This document shows positions 24,291 through 35,700 of a stretch of DNA of 64,000 nt, piece after piece (positions within the stretch are counted from its first letter, which is position 1; each line of letters starts with the position of its first letter). The DNA is from Trebouxia sp. TZW2008 (lineage: Eukaryota > Chlorophyta > Trebouxiophyceae > Trebouxiales > Trebouxiaceae), in contig BDIU01000072.1 in assembly GCA_002118135.1 (NCBI GenBank), forward strand, positions 79,429 through 143,428. Reading direction: 5' to 3'. The notes under the pieces were generated by a model, which was not told the DNA's origin, did not search any database, and worked only from the letters and a program-made list of their open reading frames with translations. The translations under genes were made by a program, and so were the position numbers.

Positions 24291-24599
24291 GATTTCGCGT
24301 TAGATCAACGTCAGCAGGATTGCCCGGGTCCTAGTGTAATCAGCTTCAGCCTTTCTGCTCAGGACGGCAAGCATGGTAAGCGTAGAGGGCTCCAGTGCAC
24401 GAGATCGGCTATCTGCGTTTGACGCGGCGCGTGCACTTCTTGTTGGATTATCAGCGGCTATCTTCGGTACGCGCAAGGTTGGTGCATGCAAGACCTATGT
24501 CGCCTGAGCACGACCCATTGGAATGATATTCAGCAGAAATTTAGCATTATGACACGAATGACCGTGTGTGCAGAGGCAGCACAGACCCAACAACCACAG

Positions 24600-24672
24600 A
24601 ACCGGCTGGCGCAATGGATAGCGCGTCAGACTTCTAATCTGAAGGTTGTGGGTTCGAGTCCCACGTCGGTTG
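24600..24672 (+). tRNA. tRNA-Arg (anticodon TCT)
   Basis: A full cloverleaf of 73 nt. The 7-bp acceptor stem pairs AACCGGC with GTCGGTT (one G-T pair). The D arm has stem GCGC/GCGC. The anticodon stem TCAGA/TCTGA encloses loop CTTCTAA, giving anticodon TCT. The T arm has stem GTGGG/CCCAC around TTCGAGT, and the discriminator base is G. There is no intron and no encoded CCA, as expected for a nuclear eukaryotic tRNA gene. It lies between the divergent 5' side of the coiled-coil gene and the 3' end of ALG2. Confidence 0.96.
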
Positions 24673-24951
24673 ATGTTTTTGCTCGTCCCTCGTCTGACCA
24701 ACCAAATTCACAGTTGTGATGCTTTGCGCGACTCTCGAATGCCACGATACATAACATTGCAGGAGGGTCCGTTGAGTTTCAACATGTCCCAATACACAGC
24801 ATCCCCTTGAGATTCAACGTCAGAACTGCAAGTACACGCACGTTGCATGTACAGCTTCAATGCCTCAAGGCATAGGTGCCATGTACATATGTTGTGAATA
24901 TATGTGTAAGGGCGTCAATTATTCTTCCGTGATGGACCAGCCCTCAGTCGA
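24673..24951. other. Intergenic between tRNA and ALG2 3' end
   Basis: 279 bp. It holds the ALG2 3' UTR by inference. There is a T-run just after the tRNA (TTTTTG at about 24675) that could end RNA polymerase III transcription. Nothing else is seen. Confidence 0.5.
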
Positions 24952-27788
24952 CTAATCTCCTGCAGTTGAAGTCATGTGCAACAAGATCTGCACCAGCTTC
25001 TGTCCAAACACTGATCGCGAAAAGTTCTGGAGTGTATGACTCCTAGCAGATCTGCCCAACCTGTTCGCTGTGTCACCAACCTGCAACACAGCGCGTCCAC
25101 TTGGCACCCTTTTGGCAACATGCAGATTAGGTGCTGCCTACAGGATCAACATGCAAATGTAATGCTGCAAGCTTGAATCGGTTCACGCATGGTGCAAGAG
25201 ACAAGGTGATAGTCATCAAGACAGCATTCATACATGAATATGGTTGGCAGCAACACATGGTGATGACACATGGTGATCATTGGCAGTGTTCACTGATCCA
25301 GGCAAGCAGTGTTGGCCACTTGCCAGCAGCTTTCCCATTGCCTGTGCAAAGCGACCAGGGGTGGGGTCACACAGGAACCCAGTGACTCCAGGCAAGACAC
25401 TCTCCTTCGGTCCGCCGCTGCTGCAGGCAATGACTGGTCTGCCAGCTGCCATTGCTTCCAATGGTACAATGCCAAAGTGCTCATTCTGTGGTGTGTAGAC
25501 TACAGCAGTACAAGCTGCCAGTAGAGCTGAGTGTTGCTCATTGGTGAAGGATGGCAGCAAGCATACCTGAGCAAAACACCAACGCTCAGATACATGGACA
25601 ATTGCTGCTAAACATCAAGCTGCCATACTGACACTGATGATCACATGTGACTAATGGAGTCTGATGTGGACAGAAGACTTGCTATCATGAACAACATGTT
25701 GAATATAACCAGCAATGCGGCACATATCAATTTCTTTGTCAGCTTGCATTGCTGTGCATGCAGTGCGCTTTGTCTTCCATCAAAATTGTACATATCAGTG
25801 CATTTGTGCAGCAGTTCCTACCTGAGCATCCAAGTGCAGATCTGACACCAGCTGCTGCATCTCTTGGAAGTGTTCCCTGTTCTCAGCCAGCCTTTTGTCA
25901 TAGCCACCAGCAACAACCAGACGGGCTGAAGCTGCTCCCGGCATGTTTTGCCGATGCAGCTCCTGCAGAGCCTTCACAGCCAAGGGCAGACCCTGCAGAT
26001 CAGGAGCATCAGCATCAGCATCACATTGCTGTAGCCTGCATTCCATCACTGAGCTGCAAGTGTCAAGCAATGACATCAGACTGCAGAGCCTTGACAACTA
26101 CCGGTAGCCCCTGCAGATCCTGCATATCAGCGCCATATTGCTGCAGAGGTGCACCTTCATCCCCATCAGCGTCAAGCATTTGTACTAGACTGCGGTGAAG
26201 CTGGCCTCATGCAGCAGGGCAGCTTAGACTCTGGGCAGGCATTATGTGCAAATGCTCATGTCAAAGCCCTTTGTCTCTTGTAGTCTGCCTTGCAAGAAGC
26301 CGCAGAAGGGGCGATATGGGAGCCCTAACCTTGTGGATCTTGTCACAAACCCAGCTTAAGCTATTCAACCAGCAGCGTGATTGCCTTTTGGCAAATGCAT
26401 ACATTGTCTCAACAGGGAGACCTTGCAAGACATGCAGCTTGACCATAGCAGCTTGATTTGCATTCCTCAAAATGCTGGAAACACTTAGCTGGCTCACCTT
26501 CTTGCGCTCAAAGCGGTTGATGGACACAAACAGGGGCCCAGCTTGCATGAACTGCCTGAGCTCAGCTGACACATGCATCTGCCATTGGGCATGAGCAGCT
26601 TGCAGTTCAGCATCTGAGGGTACTTGCACTGCTGGGTATAGGACTTGAGGCACAATGCCACGTGAGTGCAGCGTGGTGAAGGTCTGTGCAAATATCCCTG
26701 CGGATGCAAAAGCACTTTAGCAATGCACTGCTGGCTTTGCAGAGCAGCCATGCACATCAGTCTGCTACACAGGATACAAGGCATAAAGGCCGAAGTCCAT
26801 GCAGGCCTACCATGCTCTGTAGCAGATACGTGCGAACTGCGATCCCCAGACTGTAGACCTCGTGTATGAGCTGGGCTCTTGAGTGTAGACCATTTGTCAA
26901 AGAACATATGTGCGTGAAAGTGTGCAGTGTGCTTACCCTGGGTGAACTTACTGTTCACAAGCAGCTTGTCTGCCATTCCAGTGGTGATCTGCTCAGCATG
27001 ATCTAGAGGAGCCCTGTAGGCTGAGTGTGCCCTTGACCTTCTTTGTGCTAAGAGGAGATCAGGAAAATGGCAATAAAATAAGACCTGCATGGGCAACCAC
27101 TGCTTGATTGCAGGTCATGTGCTGACTGCAGTCACATGAACATGGTTTTGTGAACCAATGTGCAAGTCAAATGAAGTGGCCGGGCGGACCTTACTTCTTG
27201 TGAGAAGATGGAGGACTGGTATTACAATTGAGACCTGATCCACAATAATGATATCATACTGCTGACGTGACCTGTGCCACACCATAAGTGCCCCACCATA
27301 TGTCAGCAATGACTGGCAGCAACAGATGGAGCTCCGCCATACCTCAGCGCGCACCAAGCAAGCCAGAAAGCTGCCAATGTGCAACGAACATAGGCACAAA
27401 AGGCGTGAAGTCGACCATATACACTCCTTGGGAACCAGTCGCCAGCTTGTATGACAGCAAACTTCCCAGTAAGCGTTTCAGGAAAACAGCGCGCTGGATC
27501 AAAGTATGCTGTATAAATATCGACCTGCAGACACAGCACTCGGTCAAGCCATCAAGCACCCATCAAGCTCATCATCTGCACACACCAGCCTGACTCACAA
27601 CGTGGTCGCGCTCCGCAAGCTCGTCAGCGGCATCCACTATCAGACGCTCAGCCCCTGCAATCAGCAATGCATTAATTCTTGAAGATGGGGCCACTGACGC
27701 CAGCAACGCCCGCACACGCAGATCGGTGATCACCTCCTAAGCCCAGATCTGGGTGGCAAAAGGCAACACGTAAATGTCTGTCAGCCAT
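24952..27788 (-). CDS. ALG2: ALG2, alpha-1,3/1,6-mannosyltransferase of N-glycan assembly
   Basis: Adds the second and third mannose from GDP-mannose to the dolichol-linked oligosaccharide on the cytosolic face of the ER. Nine exons give 431 residues with every junction in phase: 27788-27734, 27654-27599, 27524-27343, 27271-27190, 27084-26937, 26697-26498, 25992-25822, 25566-25294, 25080-24952. It is a GT4-family protein with the Gly-rich N-terminal loop PDLGLGGAER, the family-typical VLFYCHFPDLLLAQ and TTGMADKLLVNSKFT, SINRFERKK (about 233-241), and the EX7E donor-sugar motif (Glu327 to Glu335, in NEHFGIVPLE). The length fits the family. The start is the first ATG, right before the conserved HLRVAFCHPDLG. 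The gene is divergent from the SAP-domain gene, with only 251 bp between start codons. Confidence 0.95.
25965..26140 (-). repeat. Decayed copy of the ALG2 exon 7 start
   Basis: Sequence at about 26080-26125 (CTGCAGAGCCTTGACA, then GCCCCTGCAGATC) copies 25967-26005 (CTGCAGAGCCTTCACAG, then AGACCCTGCAGATC). The duplicate lies upstream of the exon in gene direction. Confidence 0.75.
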
Positions 27789-28039
27789 TGCAGATACGTC
27801 AACAGCAGTGCATTTAATCAGTGATGTATCAACCAGCGCGGTCAGTAGCTCGCGGCCGAGCTCTGCAATCGACAGTCGCGGAGCTGGTCGCGGAGACGAA
27901 AGAGTCAAGTTTGATGTCGACAGCTGCACATCATAGGACTGATCACAGCAGTTTGTGTCGTAAAGCGTCCGCATCAAGGCATTCAAACAGCAACTAGCTC
28001 TCGCACCATCCAGCTGACAAGCCGACGTTCGATTGTCTC
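27789..28039. promoter_or_regulatory. Short divergent promoter region, ALG2 and SAP gene
   Basis: Only 251 bp separates the two start codons. It has CG-containing words (GTCGCGGAG, CTCGCGGCCG near 27850-27900) that are rare in the surrounding introns, as expected for a compact bidirectional promoter. Inferred from position and composition. Confidence 0.5.
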
Positions 28040-29172
28040 ATGCCAAGTTTTCTTGAAAATCTTCCTTCTCGGTGAGCATGCCCTGCGGTCCGCTCACACC
28101 AATACACGGCACACTATACCTGATCCAGACAATCTTTCAGCAATTATCACCAAAGTGGAGATGCTTGCAGGGGCAATTTGACAGCAACTATACCAGGACA
28201 GAGTTTGTACAAACAGCCACAAACTTACCTTGCGCAACACCCTACAGCTCCCCCTGCAGAACAGATAATCACCACAGACCCTGAGAATGTGCTGCTGAGA
28301 GTCTTGAAGCTAGCTCAGAGAAGGGAAGGTCCCAAAAGCAAGGCAGACAAAGCAAAGGCAGCTGATAAGAGCAAGCGGTGTGTGAATGCTGCTGGCCTTG
28401 ACTTAACTACAGCTCAGCATTTGATGCATGGTCACTCAAGGATGGCAAACTTGCAGGCCTGCCTCAGAGGGTGCTGAAGGTGCACCTGCCAGCAAAAAGC
28501 AAAACACACAAGCGAACGCTGCAACAGCTGGTATGCTTGGCTTAGTATTGAAGCAAAGTTGTTGATCAAACAGCACCTGCTGAGATTGAGGTGCCACGCC
28601 TTGGCAAGCAAATTGAATCTTGGCTGTGCTCCATTGCAGAAAATGATGTAGGAAGCAGTAAAGGGTCCAAAAGCGATAGCTTCAGCTTGCATGAGCTGCA
28701 AGGGAAGACAAACAAGGCACTCATGGTAAGAGGCAACAAAGCAACATCCATATCATTGCATACTGCTGGTGATTGTCACATCTGCTTTGCTTGTTTATGT
28801 TCCTCGTAGTCGGTAGCAGTGAGTAGGTTGATGACGAGTGAGCAACGCGTCAGCGTACCACACTGTGTTGGTGACGTAGGAAGCTCAAGGTTCTTACTTG
28901 CCTGCAACTGTGTGAAAGGCCTGCTTGGTCACAAAATGCTGCAGCTGGTGTATGACTGCTGAACCTTCATTTGAGCAACTCAGCTTGAGCTTAGCAAGTG
29001 AGCTTGAGCTCATCTGGGAGGTGCTCATCAATGTGCGGCTCATTGAACGGTCGCCCTGCAGGACTTGTTGAGAGACAAAGGACAGTCTACGAAAGGCAAG
29101 AAAGAAGATCTAGTCAAACGCATCATGGACTATCAGAAGCGAGAAGCTATAGCTTCCAGACCGCACAGCTAG
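28040..29172 (+). CDS. SAP-domain nuclear protein of unknown specific role
   Basis: Exons: 28040-28071 (MPSFLENLPS), 28171-28377, 28413-28530, about 28573-28725 and 29062-29172 (TAG stop), for roughly 206 residues. The last two exons join in phase 0 to make a SAP motif: SLHELQGKTNKALM then DLLRDKGQSTKGKKEDLVKR. SAP helices bind DNA or RNA in nuclear proteins. The middle is very Lys-rich (KSKADKAKAADKSKR), followed by a KVHLPAKSKTHKRTLQQL stretch. The junction between exons 3 and 4 is unresolved: the only obvious acceptor (CAG at 28571-28573) leaves the reading frame off by one base, so the intron boundary there or the base sequence is uncertain. I cannot name the family beyond SAP. Confidence 0.7.
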
Positions 29173-29745
29173 CTGCTGTTGTCCGGATACTTGCAGCGAC
29201 ATCTCCCTTTGCAGACTTGACTCTGACAAGCCTTAAGGCACTGCACTTCATAATTTACTGGCTTTACCTCATTCTCCTACTGACCACATCAGCTTTGACC
29301 TGCCTGCTTCCGACTGTAGCACGTGAGGACCTCAAACCAAGATTGGACGGACAGCATGCAATTGCATAGCTACTGTGCTTTCCATACCTGCAAACATACA
29401 GCATGTGCTGCAACGCGCTACAAAGCCGTCTTTTGAACTGGCTTCTGTGCGTGTACTTTTTATGCATTCTGGCTCGAGTGCAGTGGATTGCTTGCTAGGC
29501 TGCAGGTGCTGTCAGCACTGAAGGCATGCATTAAATGTGTCAACACCAAGAAGCTTGTCTTGAGCAAAGATGCAACCCGTCTCAACATGTCAACACATTC
29601 AGAAAAGTCAGCACAGCAAAACAACACAAACCTGCCTGCATCTACTTGTCAGTGTTTCAAAACACACGGACCAGTCTATGTAGTGTACAACTTGCAATGT
29701 CTGGTTCACAGTGCTGCGAGACCATTGCAACCACAGAACCCAAAA
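29173..29745. other. Convergent 3' region of SAP gene and SPP
   Basis: 573 bp between two stop codons facing each other. No coding feature is supported. Confidence 0.6.
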
Positions 29746-32700
29746 TCATTTGTTGTCCTTTTCGTCACTGCCCTGCAAGTAATTTGCTAATTGGCCACTT
29801 TGGGCTGCTGCTCTGAGCGCAGACATCATGGCATTTGCTGATTCCCTAGGGTCCATTGCTGGCTTTGTACCATTACCATTTTTGGACCGCCAGTTGCCAT
29901 TGTTTGCAGCATCAGCCTTTGACCACTGCAAGTTTCCTGCGTTCTGCACCTCAAAGGGCGCCAATGCAGGAGCCTCTTTGCCACTGACTCCAATGCATGT
30001 GAACACTTGGTTGTCATCCAGGTTGAAGTGCTGCAGAGCTTCATAGATGTCATCCACTGTGGCAGCTTCATACATTGGCACCAAGTCCCGCAACACATTC
30101 ACAGTCTTGCCTGGCACCTCGTCTCGCTGTAGATGTGTCAGCAACCCAAGCCAGTAAAGGTTGTCCTGCAGGAATAGAAAGCACACTCAAGGGAACAGCC
30201 ACAATATCTGACATACAAAGTGCTGCTCACAGGCTGCTTGAGAACAGGTTGCCCAGGCAGGTTTCATGTCAAATGTGCCTCCTGCAATCTGCTACTGCGG
30301 CCGATTGCAATGCAGATGCAGTGCTTCATTTCCTACAAGCTGTTGACAGGAGTGCAAACAGCAGAAAGAAGCATCTACTAGAAATGACCTCTTTGCATTG
30401 GCAGATGATTGTGCCCAATGCAGTTGCCTGCTGATGCGCTCTGGCCTTATACAGCCAAGTGCAAAGCATCACACAGTGCTCACCTTAAGGTCAGACTCAT
30501 GCCGTGTGAGCACAGTGCGCCGTGCTCTAAGCACCTCCCGTGCTGACACCTTGTCAGTCAGCATGTGTCTGAGCACGCGCAGAGAGGCATCCATAGCATC
30601 CTGGATCTTGGCAGGAGTGGATGTCACATTCACCACAAACCAGCCCGGCCCAAGGCGATCAAAGGACGATATCTCAAAGTTGACATCATATGTCAGGCCC
30701 AGAGAGTCCCTGACAGTGGTGAACAGTCTGCCATTCACAATCTCTGTCAGCAGGTTGAGGGTGACCATGGGGTACAACGGATGCTGCCGTCGTAGGTCTG
30801 TGGCCTGGGCTTGCATGTGCGGCGGTGCCACGCGAGGCAGCTGCAGCGGCGCTTGCACTGGCTTGTTCGGCACACCCTTGCCGAAGGAGAACCAGCGGGC
30901 CGGCGCTTGACCGGCAATGTAGGCACACGCTCGCTCATCCGAGTCCTTCAGATGCCACTGTTGCCTGACCGGCGACTGGGGAATCATCAGCTGCGGCGCC
31001 CGGCTGCAGACGACAGGAGGCTGCGGCCGGGGTCCTACAGTGCCTAGATACTTGAGCTGCAACGACTCAAGCTCTGCCGGGTCAAAGTCGCCAGTGATGT
31101 TGATCTCCACGTTCTGTGGGTGCAGCATGGCCATGACTGCTTCCCTCATGCCCTCCAGAGACAGGGCTTGGATCTCTTCAGGGGTGGGATCTCTGAAGCG
31201 CCTGCAGCCCAGATATTGGGTGAGAGAACTGCTAGCCAAGAGAGCATGCAGCATGACTGCTTGGAAACAGCAAAAGGGAGCACTTGATGCTGGATCTGTG
31301 CCTGCACTTTGTGGCTTTGACACCCTAAGGGCTGTTGTGCCATGCCAAGCTGTGACAGAAAAGCTGCCAGGCATGCAAGGTAGCACAGCAACCAGACATG
31401 CTAGGTTGCATGCCGCTGCTGAATGCAAGATGGCAAGGAGGCGCATGGCAGACTCAAAAACATACACTGCTGGACCCAACATGTGTTGCACAGCAGCCCC
31501 AACAGCACACAGGCCCAGATTGCCGAGGGCAACAGATATGGCCACTTGGCAGTGCCAATGACAGAATTCTGATGACAGTCTGCTGTCAGCAGAGAGCACC
31601 TTACACTGTATGCAAAAGCAGAAGAGGATCAGCACACAAGTACCTTTCAGGGCCAAGCATGGACTCCATGACCCGGTCAGCAGTAGCCCGCTCCAGGGAC
31701 TTGGTGAGGCTGCGGTGGTGGCTCACCCAGATCTGCTTGGCGCGCTCCATGGCTGCTTCCTCCCAGCAGGGCTGCTCCAGGAACAGGTGCACCAGCTCAA
31801 GCACTGCCTGCAGCCCTCCATCCCCTGCGTGCCACAACACAAATGCCTCTACTCGGATATGAGGCCATGTGGATACCTGAAGGCCTTTGAAAGCATTGTA
31901 GCAGGAGAGGTATCTGTCAGGATTTGGCAGAAGGACAGGCACAGACAAGCTGCTGCTGGCCATGTTTGGCAAGAGCAGAAGTGATAAAAGCATCAGCTTT
32001 CAAAGGTAAGTATTTCATGCAATGCCAGAGTAATGGTCAGGTGTGCAGGCTGTATTATCATCTAGTACTTGAGAGGCTTACGCATGGCAAAGTGGAAGTC
32101 CAGGAACACAAACTCCTCATCTGGCTCCAGCACACAGTTGATGAGCTTGCTGATGCAGAAGAGCTCAACTTGCTCCCGACACCATTTGCCCACAGTGCCG
32201 GCCTCATTGAGGGTGCGCACCCCAACACCCACCACGCCCGCCCCACTGGGACCTACTCCTGACCCATTGTTTGCCCTTCCACCTGCATCGTACATCAAAG
32301 CATGATCACTACCTGCACCAACTGAAAGGCACGGTGTTGAGCAGGATGGCAGAATGCTCAGCCATTGAAGGCGAGACACAACGTACAGGAGCAGGAGGAC
32401 CAAGCCGCAAAAGCAACATGCATGCATGCGCATTAGACCTGTATTTCTAATGCAGGACAGCAGCTGATGCAATGCCAACTTTGACTATGTGCATGCTTCT
32501 ATTGATTGCAACAAAGAATGTAGTCAACAAAACAGGATGCTTAAATTATGCTGGCTCAGGAGTTGAAATCATCCCTCCATGACATTGCCATCTATAATAT
32601 AGGCTGACCTGCTGCAACCATCCTGAGCATGGCAGCCTTGGGCTCATTCAGTGTCCTTCTGGCATTGATTCTGATGCCGTTGGACAGCCTGAACTGCAGG

Positions 32701-35700
32701 ATGCCCTCTGCAGGGCTGTCTGAGGGCTGTGCAGCATCTTGGAGGGAGGGCTGTGGGGCAGGGCCAGACCCCATGGGTAGGTAGTGGGGTTGCCTCTCCT
32801 CCATGAGCCTGTTGATCTCCTCATCCGAGATGAGGTGCGCAGGCACCTCTACATCTTCCCTGGCCGCAATCTGCATACACAGACGTTTTGACTGCCTGGC
32901 TGTAACACTGTGTGCACTTCACACAATCTGCATGTATACCTTGCTGACTGCCTGATTGTGACACCCCATGCAGTGCAAGCTAAGCGTGTAAAGCAAGGCG
33001 TCATGACAGGAACCGTCATGGGCAAGGGCAGCCCAAAACAGTAGCTATCAACTTTCTGCCAGGTTGCTACGGTCCGGTTCATATGCATTGTTTGTTGTCT
33101 GCAGAGACTCATTTGCCCAAGTTATGCAAACAGTAGCGTGAGCATGACTGGCAAATGCACTTCTTCTGCAATTTGACCATGTTCAGGGTTCTTCTGGTGC
33201 GTTCATGCCTTGGGCCTGAATCATGCAAAGCAAGCCAGCCAATAAGCAAGCCCTGCCCAGAGCATGCAAGTGAGACTTCGTGACATGATGTCAGGCAGCA
33301 CTGAGAGCAGGCTGCAGAAACAAGTACCTCCCCTGAATCCTCAGCAATGGCGTCGGCAATTTCCTCTGCACTGACATTGAAAGGCACAGCTCCTTCAGGC
33401 ACGTCAGTCTTGTCAGGGTCCTCCATTTCTGCCAGCTGGGCAGGAGGGGAGGCAGGGTCTATGTGCTCATTGGTTGTCAAGCTGGCTCCTCTCTGTATGG
33501 GCATGCCTCCACCTGCCATGCATGCAGACATGTCAGTCTCATGCAGATCATCTGTTTGTTTGCTGTGAGGAAACAGTTTTGGCTGGGCAGGCGGGGAGGC
33601 AGGGCCTTTATGCTCATTGGTTGTGAAAATGGCTCCCATCTGTATGAGCATCCCTCCCACTGTTAGCTTCAAGGCATGTCAGATTGATGCACACATTGCT
33701 CTAAAAGTAGTGCAGCCTGCTTTGCTGTGTCAGCACGTGCTTTGGTAGCTTCTGTTTGTATGGGCATGTCTTTGGCTGCCAAGCATGCAGACGTGTAACT
33801 CTCGCGCAGGCATCCAGTTTGTTGTTGTGCAGTGTACATTGCTGTTTCAGTGCATGTTCATTTAGCTTGCTTGTATGAGGACATTCCTGCATCTAGCAAA
33901 CAGGCGGAAGCACGTCACTCTTGTGCAGACAGGGGGATGTGAAACTGCTGTTTCATACCATTCAAGCTTGCGTTTGTGTGAGTCCATCTCTCCTCCATCA
34001 AACATGCAGCACTGTCGCGGAATCAGTTGCTCCTGACCTTGAGACATCGCAAGGAGAGTGCCAGACAGGCTGTAGATTATAATCTTTACCTGTGCTTTGG
34101 CCGCTGGCGTCCATGAAAGCAGGAACACAGGCCACAATGGAGGTCATGCGGGTGGGGCCAGGCCGGGCATAGCCCTTGGCTGCATAGTCCTGCCCTACTT
34201 CCTCCAGCAGGTCAGCTTCATTGCGGTAGTGTGAGATGTAAGACAGCACACTGGCCCCGATGGCATTCACCTCCTCCAAGGAAACGCTGTCAGCCACCTC
34301 TAGCAGCTTATTGTGCGCCTGCAGGGCAAGAGACAAATGTGGCATTTTGACAAGCCTGAAATAAGGTACTGATACAAAGCAAACTTGAACAACAACAACA
34401 AAAGAGAAGCAGGCAACAAAGAGTCTGGCTAAGGGTATAGCAGAGAATGTGGAATATGGACCAAAATAAAACAAAAGCTGGCATGAAAGAACAAGCCAGA
34501 CAGGTGGCTGCAGATGCTACAGATACAGCAGAACATGCTTCGCGATAACAAACACTGAATCAAAGGAGTGAAAGGGATGGTCGGTGGCAGTGAGTACCTC
34601 CTCTTGCGCCATGAAGGTGTGATCCAGGGCTAGGCACTCCATGCAATAGTCCAGGGTGTCTACACTGGGCACGCTCTCCCATTGCTCTGCTAAGTGCTCA
34701 CTGTCCCGCATCAGAGCAGCCTTATAGTTGGCCAGCTCTGCAGCTGTCACACCATACTTCTGCATCCTCCTGACCTCTTGCACAGCTACCTGCACTTGCA
34801 ACAGGTTGAGCCATGCCAAATGGAGTAGCAGATGATCAGAATTTCTTGGGTCGCAATGTCTGCTTATGATCTACATCGTGATGACGTCTGCTTGCAGAAC
34901 AACAGCTAGCTGAAAAGCAAATCCTGCGGATGCTGTCAGCCTGCGGCAACAGCAAATGCATCTGCAACCATCATTGAATGCAGTCAGTGAAAGCTGAGCA
35001 ACAGCTGGGAACCAACTCACAACTGCAGTGCAGTGAACAATTGCTGAACTCAGCATCTTGTCTGCTCAGGACATAGGTGAAGCTTGACGACCTGCACTTT
35101 ATATGCAGCACCTGATACTGCATCACATTCAGTCACTGCTAAATCCCAGAGCCTGATTGCACACCTGCAGCAATGAAAGAACAGCAGACCTGGACGCTGA
35201 CAGCCTAGCAGGCAACAGCTCATGCAGACCTCCTGAATTGCATTGTAGCAAGCCAGGACTGGCACTACACACACCCTTACATCTTGAGCAAAAAGTTGTC
35301 CGAGCATACTACCCAAAGCCAAAGTACCAGACACACTTGGCGCTAGCGCTGGACATAGGCAAAAGATAGCCACATAGATACCTGAATGGCATCCTTCCAG
35401 TCCTTGGGCTCAGAGGTGATAGTGAGTGTAGACACAGTGCAGCCCTCCCTGGCACTGTCACTGTGGTCCATCTCAATGCTGATGAAAGGCGGCCGCGCTG
35501 TAGTGCTGTATCGACCATTGATTCTAAACTGCAAGACGCTGAGCATGACCCTAGCCATGAAACCTGCCCTCATGCCGGCCATTGTGTTCATGGGCTGGAC
35601 TGGCAGCTTGCAAAAGAGGGACAGCATGAAGTGCTGTAGTAGGTGATGGCGGAAGACGCTGACCCCCGGGGGCTGCTCCCCAGGTTGCAGGGGCCCGCAC

